Of a stretch of 64,000 bases of DNA, positions 41,477 to 50,841 are shown in pieces. The notes beneath the pieces are model-generated. The model was not told the origin of the DNA. It did not search any database and worked only from the letters and a program-made list of their open reading frames with translations. This DNA is from Bryobacterales bacterium. GTDB lineage: Bacteria; Acidobacteriota; Terriglobia; Bryobacterales; Bryobacteraceae. Positions within the stretch are counted from its first letter, which is position 1. Each line of letters begins with the position of its first letter. The DNA is taken from positions 1 to 64,000 of the forward strand of contig PLOR01000019.1 of assembly GCA_003142185.1 (NCBI GenBank), written 5' to 3'. A program made the translations under genes and the position numbers.

Positions 41477-44400
41477 TCAGAAGTAGAATTTGACCGCGAG
41501 TTGTATGATACGGTGGCCCTGCTTGTCCGTGGTAGTGCCGAACAACGGAGTGTTCACCGCACCTGTGCCGCCATCGAAGCCGAGCGTCAGGTTCTCCCCG
41601 TTATAGAAGGACCACAACGGATGGTTCAGGAAGTTATATCCATCGATTCGGAACTGCAACTTCCGGGATTCGCTGAACTGGAAGTTCTTGAACAACCCCA
41701 GATCGGAGTTAATGAACCACGGTCCGTAGACGGGCGGCAGAACCGACCCGCCGTTCTCCCCGACTTGCGTCGGGAAGGTGAAACAGCTCGCGTTGATGAA
41801 CTGCTGCGGCGCCAGGTTCTTAGCGGGGTTACAGGTTTCGATCGGGTTCAGTTGAATATCGGGAGTTCCCAGCAGCGACAGGTTGCTAACATTGAACGTC
41901 GGGTTGCTCGGCATCTTGTAGCTATTCAGGCTCATGCCGAAGTTGTCGTTGCTACTGTTCCCGGTCAGGTTAACGCCGCTTTGCAACTGGGTGATGCCGG
42001 AGAGCTGCCATCCGTTGACAAACCCACCCAATATCTTGTCATGGGTCGGGCTCCCCAACTCGATCGAGTAGGCTGCGTTGAAGATGTGCGTGCGGTTGCC
42101 CGGCTGCACCCCATAATTGTTGACCAGATTGAACGCATCCATTTGGGCGTTGTTGATGATCCCCATGGCCTTACCGAAGGTGTAGTTCAGGTTAATGTTG
42201 TAGCGGCCCTTGGAGCGCACCCAGGTCACCTGCAACGCGTTGTAGTTGGCGTACAGGTTATTGGTTGCCAAGTCCACGTCGGAGAAGCCGACCAGCGGAC
42301 GGAAATTGTTCGCGGTCAGGCTGTTCGGGTCCACGCCGCCGTTCTTCGAGGACAGCATGGCTCCCAGCGGCACCAGGTTGATGTCGCTGCCGTAGCCGTT
42401 ACCGGTGTTTGGCAGGTCCCGGCTGCGGTTGCCAACATAGGACAACTCCAGCAAGCTGGACCACGGCGTGCGACGGGATACCGTGAAGTTCCAGCTATCT
42501 GTGTAGAGCTGGTCGCTGTCTTTGCTGTCAACCGCTCCCGGCGTCAGCGGCGCGCTGGCGAAGCTGAGGGTGTCCAGTTGCTTGGCGAACAGCGGTACGC
42601 CGTTACCCAAATAGTTGGTGCCCAGCGAGATGCTTTGCACACCCGCCGACACATCCAGGCCGGTGGTGAATTGCCCCGAGTGGTAGTAGTAGCGGCCCCA
42701 TCCGCCGCGTAGCACGGTCTTGCCGGAGCCCGTCAGATCATATGCGGCTCCAATACGCGGCTGGTAGAATAGGGCGCGCGTTGGGAAGCCGCCCAGCGGA
42801 ACGCTCGCGTCGCGCTTGTGCCATTCGAACCCGCAGTATTGACTGGGAGTGCAATTGGCGTTGTAATCCGCGTAGTTGAAGACGGAGAAGCCGTTCCCGG
42901 TCCGATCGTCCCAAGGGGTGAAGTGCGTCAGGCGGATGCCGAAGTTTACGGTCAGCCGCTTGTTCACTTTCCAGTCGTCCTGCACGAAGCCCTCATACGT
43001 GCTGTAGGCTTCGTCGTGGAGGTTCCCGTAGGATGTTTCGTTGTAACCTTCCAGATTGCCCGTGATCAGATCCGCGTATTCGTTGCCATAGCTGTTGGAG
43101 TTGCCTCCCTGCCACACTGTCAACTGGCCGTTGGTGTTGTTATTGGCCGGCTGCGCGTTGCGAATCCACTCCCAGAAGAAACCACCCTTGACCGTGTGGG
43201 TTCCCACCACCTTGCTGAACGTATCGCTCAGGTTGGGCATCCATTTGTCCGCGTACAAACCCGCCGAAGGGCCTCCCACTTCGAATCCACCCGGATTAAA
43301 CACCAACGCGGCTTCCTGGCCGGTCCACCCAGTACCACCGAAAGACGGGATCTGCGCCACTCCGTTCTTGTACAACCCGGTGTAGTCGTAGCCCACCGTG
43401 GTGCGATTCACTTTCGCAGGATCGGCGAACACGTTCGGGAACCCGATGAAGGTGTAGCTGAACACGAACTCGTTGGTCATGGTCGGGCTGAACACGTGGG
43501 TCAGCGAACTACTGACCGAGTCGGACTTATTCTTGCCCAACACCGAGGTCGGGTAGGGAACCTGATCGGTTTGGCGCCACCAAAGTCCCACCGGGAACAT
43601 CTGCGTCTCGCGCTGCATGTTATAGCGTATGAACAGCTTGGTGCTATCGCTAATGCTATAGTCCACGCGCGACATCCACTGCGTGTTGTTCTCATTGAAG
43701 ATCTCCGACTGCACGTAGTTGTAACCGCCGGTCTGAGCGGGGTTGGCATTGGCGGCCGGATACAGCTTCATCAGCGCCACCATGTTCGGGTCGATCGCAC
43801 TTGCCGGAAGCAGCCCCCCCGGAAATTGCCCCGCGGCTGCGGCGCTGAGCGCTCCGGGAGGTCCGCCGGAGGCTGTGATGGCGCCTTCCCCGGCGATCGA
43901 CGACGGGGAGAAATTGCCCGCCATCTCGTTTGCGGTTGGCACAGTGGCGCGCAGCAGGCTGGTGTCCAGCACCTGGTAGAAGTACTCGAAACCGGTGAAG
44001 AAGAACAGCTTGTTGCGGTTCTTGTTGAACCTGGTGCCGGGAATCAACACCGGGCCGCCGATGGTGCCGCCTGGATAGAAGTACTTGTTTTGCGGTTGCG
44101 AGACACCGTCCTTGTTGTTGATCCAATCGTTGGCGTTCAGCGCGTAGTCGCGGGCGTAGAAGAATCCCGAACCGTGGAATTCGCTGCCGCCAGACTTGGC
44201 GATGCTGCTAATGACCATCGGGCCCTTTTGGTTCTCAGCGCTGAAATTCCCAGCCAGGACCTTGAATTCGGATATCATATCCGAGTTGGGATTGACCGGG
44301 GTATCGCAGTTGCAGCCCGGGTCGGAAACGTGCGCGCCGTCCGCGGTGATGTCCAGCGAGTTGCCGGGCAATCCGTTGTAAGAATAGGCACCGTTCAACG

Positions 44401-44986
44401 GGCTCATGCTGCCAGCGTCGCCATTGGCGTTGATGCCGATCACTTCGCCCGTGTAGTTAGACGAGTTGCTGGTGCCATGGCTGATGCCAAATCCAGGCAT
44501 GATCTTGATGTACTCGGCGGCGTTGCTGCCGACCTGGACGTAATTCTGTAACTCTTTTGTTGTCAGCGTTTCCGACTTTTCGCCCGAGTCTACGGGCACG
44601 ATCGAATCGGCCACGCCAACCACTTCGACTTTATCGGTAGCGTTTCCAACCCGTAACGATACGTTGACGTTGCGCCTTTCGCCGCCCAGCAGCGAGATGC
44701 CCGGCGCGTCGTAGGTCACGAAGCCCTTGGCTTCGACTGTTAATCCGTAGCTGAAATCGCCAACGGCCATGCCGACGAACGTATAGTAACCGTCATTATT
44801 CGTAATGGTTTCGCGCGTGTCGTGAGTTTTTTCGTTAACAAGTTTGACCTTGGCCTGCGGCACAACCGCGCCGGACGGGTCGGATACCACTCCGGTCAAC
44901 GTGGCGGAAGTGAATTGCGCCTGCAAGTTCACGGTCGACAGAATCAACAACGCCAAAGCTACGAGGATCACGGTGCGATTCTTCAT
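41477..44986 (-). CDS. Oar-like TonB-dependent receptor with N-terminal carboxypeptidase-regulatory domain
   Basis: A 1169-residue outer-membrane protein. A signal peptide (about 1-23) is followed by a carboxypeptidase-regulatory-like domain (about 27-110, 'ATLTGVVSDPSGAVVPQAKVKLVNEKT...NDGYYTFVGMAVGDF'). Next comes a plug-like region ('SETLTTKELQNYVQVGSNAAEYIKIMPG', 'GLPGNSLDITADGAHVSDPGCNCDTPVNPNSDMISEFKVLAGNFSAENQ') and a long beta barrel ending 'RIIQLAVKFYF' with C-terminal Phe. Acidobacteria carry many such receptors, thought to import glycans or oligopeptides. It faces the malectin-domain regulator gene across a 240-base gap and ends at a bidirectional terminator. Confidence 0.92.
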   Translation of the reverse strand: MKNRTVILVALALLILSTVNLQAQFTSATLTGVVSDPSGAVVPQAKVKLVNEKTHDTRETITNNDGYYTFVGMAVGDFSYGLTVEAKGFVTYDAPGISLLGGERRNVNVSLRVGNATDKVEVVGVADSIVPVDSGEKSETLTTKELQNYVQVGSNAAEYIKIMPGFGISHGTSNSSNYTGEVIGINANGDAGSMSPLNGAYSYNGLPGNSLDITADGAHVSDPGCNCDTPVNPNSDMISEFKVLAGNFSAENQKGPMVISSIAKSGGSEFHGSGFFYARDYALNANDWINNKDGVSQPQNKYFYPGGTIGGPVLIPGTRFNKNRNKLFFFTGFEYFYQVLDTSLLRATVPTANEMAGNFSPSSIAGEGAITASGGPPGALSAAAAGQFPGGLLPASAIDPNMVALMKLYPAANANPAQTGGYNYVQSEIFNENNTQWMSRVDYSISDSTKLFIRYNMQRETQMFPVGLWWRQTDQVPYPTSVLGKNKSDSVSSSLTHVFSPTMTNEFVFSYTFIGFPNVFADPAKVNRTTVGYDYTGLYKNGVAQIPSFGGTGWTGQEAALVFNPGGFEVGGPSAGLYADKWMPNLSDTFSKVVGTHTVKGGFFWEWIRNAQPANNNTNGQLTVWQGGNSNSYGNEYADLITGNLEGYNETSYGNLHDEAYSTYEGFVQDDWKVNKRLTVNFGIRLTHFTPWDDRTGNGFSVFNYADYNANCTPSQYCGFEWHKRDASVPLGGFPTRALFYQPRIGAAYDLTGSGKTVLRGGWGRYYYHSGQFTTGLDVSAGVQSISLGTNYLGNGVPLFAKQLDTLSFASAPLTPGAVDSKDSDQLYTDSWNFTVSRRTPWSSLLELSYVGNRSRDLPNTGNGYGSDINLVPLGAMLSSKNGGVDPNSLTANNFRPLVGFSDVDLATNNLYANYNALQVTWVRSKGRYNINLNYTFGKAMGIINNAQMDAFNLVNNYGVQPGNRTHIFNAAYSIELGSPTHDKILGGFVNGWQLSGITQLQSGVNLTGNSSNDNFGMSLNSYKMPSNPTFNVSNLSLLGTPDIQLNPIETCNPAKNLAPQQFINASCFTFPTQVGENGGSVLPPVYGPWFINSDLGLFKNFQFSESRKLQFRIDGYNFLNHPLWSFYNGENLTLGFDGGTGAVNTPLFGTTTDKQGHRIIQLAVKFYF

Positions 44987-45088
44987 AGGGAACTCTCCAC
45001 TCCAGAAACGAGACTTTACTTCAGCAACGAGATGCCCAGTAATATAAATCGACTAGTGCGCGCCGTAAAGGCTAAAGCTGTTAACTCA

Positions 45089-45130
45089 CATGAAAGAAGT
45101 AGTTACTTGCAAAAATCGCTTTCTTTTCAT
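45089..45130. promoter_or_regulatory. Imperfect inverted repeat in the receptor/regulator intergenic region
   Basis: CATGAAAGAAG (45089-45099) is mirrored by CTTTCTTTTCAT (45119-45130), with one slipped base in each half. It lies between the divergent TonB-receptor and malectin-regulator genes and is AT-rich, so it is a candidate operator. No promoter hexamers were fixed. Confidence 0.3.
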
Positions 45131-45228
45131 ATGCGTTACTGCTAATCTGGTCTCGGTTACAGCGTTCCACGGGGGGTTAACGTCTCGCTGAAGCCTTCGT
45201 TAATCATTGAGATGCGTGGGGAAGGCCC

Positions 45229-46836
45229 ATGTCGGGTATTGCGGATTCGGACGAGCGTAAGGCCGAACTCAAGGCGTTGATCGCCTCGGGGATCTTCGCG
45301 AAGGCACCCAGCTTGGCGCTGCTCTTGGATTATGTCTGCACCAAGTACTTCGAGGGCCAAGCCAACGAGATCAAAGAATACAGCATCGCGGTGGAGGCTT
45401 TGGGGCGTCCGCCCAGCTTCGATCCCAAACAGGATTCGATCGTCCGGGTGGAGGCCTTCCGGCTGCGGAAGCGGCTAAAACAGTACTACGAAAACGAAGG
45501 TGCGGGCCACCATGTGCGCATCGTTGTTCCGTCCGGCCAATACGTGCCGCAGTTTCTGGAGAATGGCCGGTCCGCCAGCAACGGCCAGGCACCCGATGCC
45601 GACTCCGATCCTGGCCATGATGAGGAATTAGGGTTGGAGTCCGCGCTGACGGCGGCGCCAAATCGTGAATTGGCGGTGGCGTCAGCTCCGCCCCTTGTGG
45701 CGCCGCCTATCACTGTCCGGCCCAAGCTTGCCTCCGGGGTGAGGTTAGCCGGCCTTCTGGCGCTGCCAGTGATGGTGGTGGCTTTGGTCGTCGCCGTCTG
45801 GTATTTCCGCCTGGATTTGCCGGCCAGGGCCGTCGGCGTGGCGAAAACAACATCCGTGCCGCTGGGCGCCGAGTCCGAGGAAATCCGGATTCTGTGCGGC
45901 TCATCCGCCGTGCGGCATGTGGACCGGGCCGGCAACATCTGGTCTGGCGACCGCTTCTACCGGGGCGGGTCCGTGTTCGCCGCGCCCAACCATAAAATTC
46001 TCCAGACGGCCGATCCGGACTTGTTCGGGCACAGACGCGAAGGCGATTTCAGTTATGACATCCCGTTGAAGCCCGGCGTTTATGAGTTGCATTTGTACTT
46101 TGCGGAGACAATATTCGGCGAGAACAACAGCGCGGGAGGCGGCGAGTCCAGCCGGGTCTTCCGGATTTTGATCAACGGAAAAACCGTGCTGGGAACCTTC
46201 GATGCGCTCTCCGACGCGGGCGGCAGCAACATTGCCGACGAGAGGGTATTTAAAGACGTTTCCCCGGCGCCGGACCATATGTTGCACGTGCAACTCGCCG
46301 CGTTGGTCAATAACACTCCTTTCCTAAACGCACTGGAGATCGTGCCGGGCATCCCGGGCAAGATGCGGCCGGTGCGTATTGTGGCGCGCCCCCGAAACTA
46401 CACCGATCAGCGAGGCCAGGTGTGGGGCGCGGACCGTTACTTTAGTTGTGGCTTCGCCGTGCCGCGCTCCGAGCCGGTCTCCAATACCGCGGATCCGGAG
46501 ATGTTTCAGGCCGAACGCTTCGGCAACTTCAGGTACACCATCCCGGTGGCGGAAGGCCGCTACACCGTGACCCTGCGATTTGCGGAGACTTGGTTCGGTC
46601 CCGACAGGGCCGCCGGCGGTGGAGCGGGCAGCCGCATCTTCAATGTGTACTGCAACGGAATCGCGTTGCTACGCAATTTCGACATATTCCGTGCCGCTGG
46701 TGGGTCGCAACGCGTCGTTGAAAAGAGTTTTCACGGTGTCAATTCCAATGCCCAGGGCAAGATCGAGTTGTCGTTTGCGCCAGTGGTCAACTACGCCTGC
46801 GTGAATGCCATCGAGGTTGTGGACGACAGTAAGTGA
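45229..46836 (+). CDS. Transmembrane one-component regulator with two malectin-like sensor domains
   Basis: A 535-residue protein with no signal peptide. Residues about 10-115 ('IFAKAPSLALLLDYVCTKYFEGQANEIKEYSIAVEALGRPPSFDPKQDSIVRVEAFRLRKRLKQYYENEG..VRIVVPSGQYVPQF') are the N-terminal domain seen on many acidobacterial CadC-like regulators. A single membrane helix lies at about 173-193 (LLALPVMVVALVVAVWYF). Outside it are two malectin-type carbohydrate-binding domains, about 220-365 and 378-532; both contain 'W..DR.F..G' at the start, 'Y.L.LYFAET.FG....GG..SR.F.I..NG' in the centre and a closing 'NALEIV/NAIEVV'. The topology suggests external glycan sensing and cytoplasmic output, with the divergent TonB receptor as an obvious target. 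Confidence 0.8.
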   Translation: MSGIADSDERKAELKALIASGIFAKAPSLALLLDYVCTKYFEGQANEIKEYSIAVEALGRPPSFDPKQDSIVRVEAFRLRKRLKQYYENEGAGHHVRIVVPSGQYVPQFLENGRSASNGQAPDADSDPGHDEELGLESALTAAPNRELAVASAPPLVAPPITVRPKLASGVRLAGLLALPVMVVALVVAVWYFRLDLPARAVGVAKTTSVPLGAESEEIRILCGSSAVRHVDRAGNIWSGDRFYRGGSVFAAPNHKILQTADPDLFGHRREGDFSYDIPLKPGVYELHLYFAETIFGENNSAGGGESSRVFRILINGKTVLGTFDALSDAGGSNIADERVFKDVSPAPDHMLHVQLAALVNNTPFLNALEIVPGIPGKMRPVRIVARPRNYTDQRGQVWGADRYFSCGFAVPRSEPVSNTADPEMFQAERFGNFRYTIPVAEGRYTVTLRFAETWFGPDRAAGGGAGSRIFNVYCNGIALLRNFDIFRAAGGSQRVVEKSFHGVNSNAQGKIELSFAPVVNYACVNAIEVVDDSK

Positions 46837-46943
46837 AGAAAGCGATCGGATGCTTCTGGAAGCCGCCCGGTAACGGTCGCACGCCCTCGCAAAAGTTGCT
46901 GGGCCGCAATCGTAAGCGCCTGCTATAACATCAGTAGAAGCGC

Positions 46944-48056
46944 ATGATCGCTATCGCCGCAGTTTTGCTGATGCAGGCCTCCACCGGGAACCCCGCGCCG
47001 GCTCGTCCGGACGGCGCGCCATCTTTCGAAGTCCTGTCACGGCAGGCAGCAGAGGCGCGCGACACCAAACGGTTGGCGGAGGCCCTGATCCTCTTCAGGA
47101 AAGCGCTCCAGCTCAAGCCGGACTGGGCCGAAGGCCTGTGGGAGGCCGGCTCCATTGAATATGACCAGGACCAATACAAGGAGTGCTCCGCCGATTTCCG
47201 GAAGCTGGCTGCCCTGAAACCGGACCAAGCCCCTGGCTGGACCATGGCCGGACTCTGTGAGTACCATCTGCGGGATTACGATGCGGCGCTGAAGTGCCTG
47301 CTCCAGGCGCAGCAGTTGGGATTCCAGCAAGGCGCCGAACTGGCCCGCGCCGGGAGGCTCCACTTGGCCCTGGTCCTCATCAAGCTGAGCAGGTTTGAGA
47401 ACGCCATCACCACGCTAGTCAAACTGACACGGGACGACAACAGGAAGACGCCGGAGATCATCGTGGCTTCCGGGATCGCCGGGTTGCGGGAGCCCTGGAC
47501 ACCCCCCGAGGTGCCCGAATCGGAACGCGACAAGGTCTTCAAGCTGGGCGATGCGATGACCGCGGCGATGGAGCAGGATTCGAAGGAAGCCATCGAGAAG
47601 TTCGGCGTCGTGGTGCGGGACTATCCCAAAGATGCCAATGTCCGCTTCCGGTACGGCGCCTTTCTCATGCAGGAGGACCCGCAGCACGGGATCCAGGAAA
47701 TCGGCAAGACCCTTGAGTTGCAGCCGGACCATATTCCAGCGTTGGTCAGCCTGGCCAATATCTACCTGAAACGCGATCAGGCGCCAGCCGCGCGGCAATA
47801 CGCCGAGAAAGCGGTGAAGTTGGCGCCCGGGGATTTCGCAACTCATGTAACCCTGGGCAGGGTGTTGCGGGAGGCCGACGATGACGCAGGTGCGGTCCGG
47901 GAGTTCCTCACCGCCGTGCGCCTGGCGCCAGCCAGCCCCGAGTCGCACTACGACCTGGCCACCACCTACGCCAAACTCGGCCGTATAGCCGACGCCGCGC
48001 GCGAGCGCGAGGAATTCAGACGGCTGCGGCAAGTCACCGACCCCAATCAGCCGTGA
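46944..48056 (+). CDS. Secreted TPR protein
   Basis: A 370-residue protein beginning with a short leader (MIAIAAVLLMQASTG). It contains several tetratricopeptide repeats: 'RLAEALILFRKALQLKPDWAEGLWEAG', 'QYKECSADFRKLAALKPDQAPGWTMAG', 'DYDAALKCLLQAQQLG', and later 'HGIQEIGKTLELQPDHIPALVSLANIYLKRDQAPAARQYAEKAVKLAPGDFATHVTLG' and 'GAVREFLTAVRLAPASPESHYDLATTYAKLGRIADA'. A non-TPR spacer with 'REPWTPPEVPESERDK' sits at about 180. It is probably a periplasmic protein-interaction scaffold. It follows the malectin regulator by 107 bases and is convergent with the next gene. Confidence 0.8.
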   Translation: MIAIAAVLLMQASTGNPAPARPDGAPSFEVLSRQAAEARDTKRLAEALILFRKALQLKPDWAEGLWEAGSIEYDQDQYKECSADFRKLAALKPDQAPGWTMAGLCEYHLRDYDAALKCLLQAQQLGFQQGAELARAGRLHLALVLIKLSRFENAITTLVKLTRDDNRKTPEIIVASGIAGLREPWTPPEVPESERDKVFKLGDAMTAAMEQDSKEAIEKFGVVVRDYPKDANVRFRYGAFLMQEDPQHGIQEIGKTLELQPDHIPALVSLANIYLKRDQAPAARQYAEKAVKLAPGDFATHVTLGRVLREADDDAGAVREFLTAVRLAPASPESHYDLATTYAKLGRIADAAREREEFRRLRQVTDPNQP

Positions 48057-48128
48057 AGGGCGAGCTGGTCTCGCCGTGTCCGGTGGCTGGTCTCCGGTAT
48101 TTGTTGCGAGCTGCGTCTGAGAAGCCGG

Positions 48129-50684
48129 CTAGCGTTGCGGCGGCGCCTCACCGTGACTGTGGGAAGCTGCGGCAGCGGCCTTTTCATAAAGCGAAATGCT
48201 GTTATGGAAAGCCTGGATCAAATCGCGGTCATTGCGCTGGGTGGCGAGCGCGAGGCCCTGCCGGGCGGCTCGCAACGCATCTTCCAACCGTCCGACTTTC
48301 GCATAGACCGATGAGAGCGCCCCGAGGGCGAGGGGATCATCGGATTTGGCAACTGCCTCGAACTGCGGAATCGCCTCGTCGAATCGCCCTTTGCCGGCCA
48401 GGGCGCGGCCCAGCGCGCGGTGTACGTTCTCCGGGTCGAATCCGCCCGCGAGCGCCTTCTCGAGATGCGGAATCGCCTCGTCGAAACGGCCTTGCCGCGA
48501 TAGGATCAGGCCCAGGTTTCCGTGGAGCTCGGGCGCATCCGGGTCGGCGGCTAGGGCTTTTTCGAGGTACGGGATAGCCGCTTCGGCCCGGCCCGCGCGC
48601 ACCAGCGCGACGGCAATATTGTTCTCGGTGTCGGCATCCTTGGGATCCAATTCCAGCGCCGTATCAAAATGTGGAATCGCCTCCTGGATCTGGCCGCGCT
48701 CGGCAAGCAGACTCCCCAGTGCACCCTGTGCCTTGGCGTCCCTCGGATTCAGCTCGATGGCCTTTTGCAGCTGCTCTAACGCTTCGTCGGGGTGTTTGGT
48801 GCGCAACAACGCCATGCCCAGACCGGTGTGCGTCCGTGCGTCGGTGGGCTTGAGTTCCACCGCCTTACGCAGCGGCACGAGGGCTTCTTCGTCGCGCTTC
48901 GAGTCGGACAGCGCCAAGCCCAGGTTGTAGAGCGCCATGGGTTCGTCCGGACTCATCGCCAGCGCATTCTTCCACTCGGCGATCGCCGTCTCGAGTTCGC
49001 CCTTGCCTTGATGCCCGACGGCGACGTTGAACAGCCGGTAGAATTCGGTGGCTGGCGCATTCATGACTTCAATAAAGTCCGGCGCGATGTTCACGAATTC
49101 AGGAATGTTCACCCCGCGATTCGCCGCCGTCGCGTTTTCCACCAGGATTGCCGGGCTGTCATTGCCGTTTTCGTCGATGTGGGTCAGGAACAACTGCGTG
49201 AACAGCGAGCGTCCCTTCGATGAAAACGCGAGCCAACGCCCGTTCGGCGAAAACGTGTGCCAGGAGTTCATCGGCGAAAGGTTGCAGTTCATCCGGCGCG
49301 CCGTGCCGCCTTCAAACGGCACGATGTACAGCTCACTATCGGGCCGCATGAGCAGGCCGTTCTTGTTCTTGACGAACACGATCCACTTGCCGTCGGGCGA
49401 AACTTTGGGGAAATTGTTGCTCATCCCGTTATCGGCTGCGCCCTCGACCGGCTCGGGCTTGCCGCCGTTGCCGTCGTTGAACGGGATCCGGTACAGGTCG
49501 TATTGAATCTGCGTCTCGTCGGGCGAGTTGGCGTACTGGGGATCCTTCGCGCCCGGCGGGAAGGGATCGCGCGCTTTGGCGCGTGAGAACACCAGGTACT
49601 TACCGTCCGGGCTCCAGAAGGCGCTGGTCTGGACCATGTCGGGGTCGTCGGCGCCGGGCAGGGGCTGCAGCTTGCCGGTCGCCCGGCTGTACCACGAGAG
49701 AATGCCACGCGTCGGATAGAACACCTGTCCAAAGCCGTAGTCCTTGTAGAACCCGTTGAATAGCCGATCGTCCACGCTCTTCATGCCCGCGCCCAGGGGC
49801 TCGGTGGAGGTAATCAGATACTGCCCGTCGGGCGAAATCTGGCTCATGAACCCGAAACGCTTCTTGGCCGGATCGTTAGAGAACGAGTTCCAGCGGATCA
49901 CATAGTCGTTGCGGATCGAGGTTTCCTTGCGCACCGGCACCAACGCGTAGAGGCCCTTGTCGTTCTGCGGGCCGTCCACGTCGATGCCCATCCATTTACC
50001 GTCGCGTGAGAACGAGTGGCAGTTGGCGCAGGTCGGCAGGCCCTCCATCATCACGCGGCTACGCCCCGTCGACAGGTCCATCAGCCGCCACGCGATCAGC
50101 GGCACGGCCTCCGGAGGCAGCGGCTGGATCACGCCGTGCTCGCCCACGGGCACCGAAATCAGCGGCACGTCGCGGTAGAAGACGGGCGCGCCCACCGGGT
50201 CGCTGGAGATGCGCAGAGTGGCTTGCCCGCTGGAGACCGGCCTCTTCGTCTTTTCATCCTCGTATCCGAGGAGCCGCACCGTCACTGGCTGCTTGACGCC
50301 GTGTTTCTTGACCTGGTCCCAGGTCGCCCGGTCCGGTTTCCAGGCGTGCCCGGCCTGCTGGTTGGGAGTGAGTTGCGGCGTCACGGCGCCGGCCTTGGCA
50401 CAGCGCTCGTCAATCGGGCCAAGCTGCAGTCGCTCGCCATGCGACTTCACCCGCACCGGCGCGGCGCCGTCCCCGAACGCGAATTCGACGACCCACAGCT
50501 TGGCGCTCGGATCGGCATCGCGCCACTCTATCGTCGGCGGGGCAAAGTCGGGCGGAAAAACGGAACCTGCCGCGGGGTAATCGACTGTAATCGCGCTGGC
50601 GCCCGCCGGTGAGCGCTGGTGCGGAGTCCGCGCCAGCAGAATTGCCGGCACCAGCACGGCCACGAATATCACACGCGCCTTCAT
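48129..50684 (-). CDS. Secreted CxxCH / WD40-like propeller / TPR protein (paralogue of 55716)
   Basis: An 851-residue protein. ATG 50684 begins a signal peptide (MKARVIFVAVLVPAILLA). Region order: an N-terminal beta domain (about 30-200, 'ITVDYPAAGSVFPPDFAPPTIEWRDADPSAKLWVVEF'), one CANCH motif in 'GLPTCANCHSFSRDGKWMGIDVDG' (about 225), a WD40/PD40-like beta propeller (about 230-560, repeats such as 'SPDGKYLVFSRA', 'SPDGKWIVFVKN', 'SPNGRWLAFSSK'), and seven to eight TPRs (about 580-825). The CxxCH could bind haem c, but no sixth ligand is evident. It is leftward and followed upstream by the TMTC-like gene. Function unknown. Confidence 0.82.
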   Translation of the reverse strand: MKARVIFVAVLVPAILLARTPHQRSPAGASAITVDYPAAGSVFPPDFAPPTIEWRDADPSAKLWVVEFAFGDGAAPVRVKSHGERLQLGPIDERCAKAGAVTPQLTPNQQAGHAWKPDRATWDQVKKHGVKQPVTVRLLGYEDEKTKRPVSSGQATLRISSDPVGAPVFYRDVPLISVPVGEHGVIQPLPPEAVPLIAWRLMDLSTGRSRVMMEGLPTCANCHSFSRDGKWMGIDVDGPQNDKGLYALVPVRKETSIRNDYVIRWNSFSNDPAKKRFGFMSQISPDGQYLITSTEPLGAGMKSVDDRLFNGFYKDYGFGQVFYPTRGILSWYSRATGKLQPLPGADDPDMVQTSAFWSPDGKYLVFSRAKARDPFPPGAKDPQYANSPDETQIQYDLYRIPFNDGNGGKPEPVEGAADNGMSNNFPKVSPDGKWIVFVKNKNGLLMRPDSELYIVPFEGGTARRMNCNLSPMNSWHTFSPNGRWLAFSSKGRSLFTQLFLTHIDENGNDSPAILVENATAANRGVNIPEFVNIAPDFIEVMNAPATEFYRLFNVAVGHQGKGELETAIAEWKNALAMSPDEPMALYNLGLALSDSKRDEEALVPLRKAVELKPTDARTHTGLGMALLRTKHPDEALEQLQKAIELNPRDAKAQGALGSLLAERGQIQEAIPHFDTALELDPKDADTENNIAVALVRAGRAEAAIPYLEKALAADPDAPELHGNLGLILSRQGRFDEAIPHLEKALAGGFDPENVHRALGRALAGKGRFDEAIPQFEAVAKSDDPLALGALSSVYAKVGRLEDALRAARQGLALATQRNDRDLIQAFHNSISLYEKAAAAASHSHGEAPPQR

Positions 50685-50841
50685 CAGCGAACCACACCGT
50701 GCTTTCGCTTCGCTGATCCGATTCGCACTCGCCAGCCTGAAGCCTGCACCCGTTCCCGGTTTCAATGTACTCACATTGGACTCTCGCGTCAAGCGCCACC
50801 AGCCACCGGGTCCCGTCAGGCGCGCCGAGCGATGCTCGTCC

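Noticed and set aside
42818-44551. A 577-codon open frame on the + strand
   Set aside because: Antisense to the TonB-dependent receptor, no ribosome-binding site or recognisable domain; the receptor is clearly the real gene.
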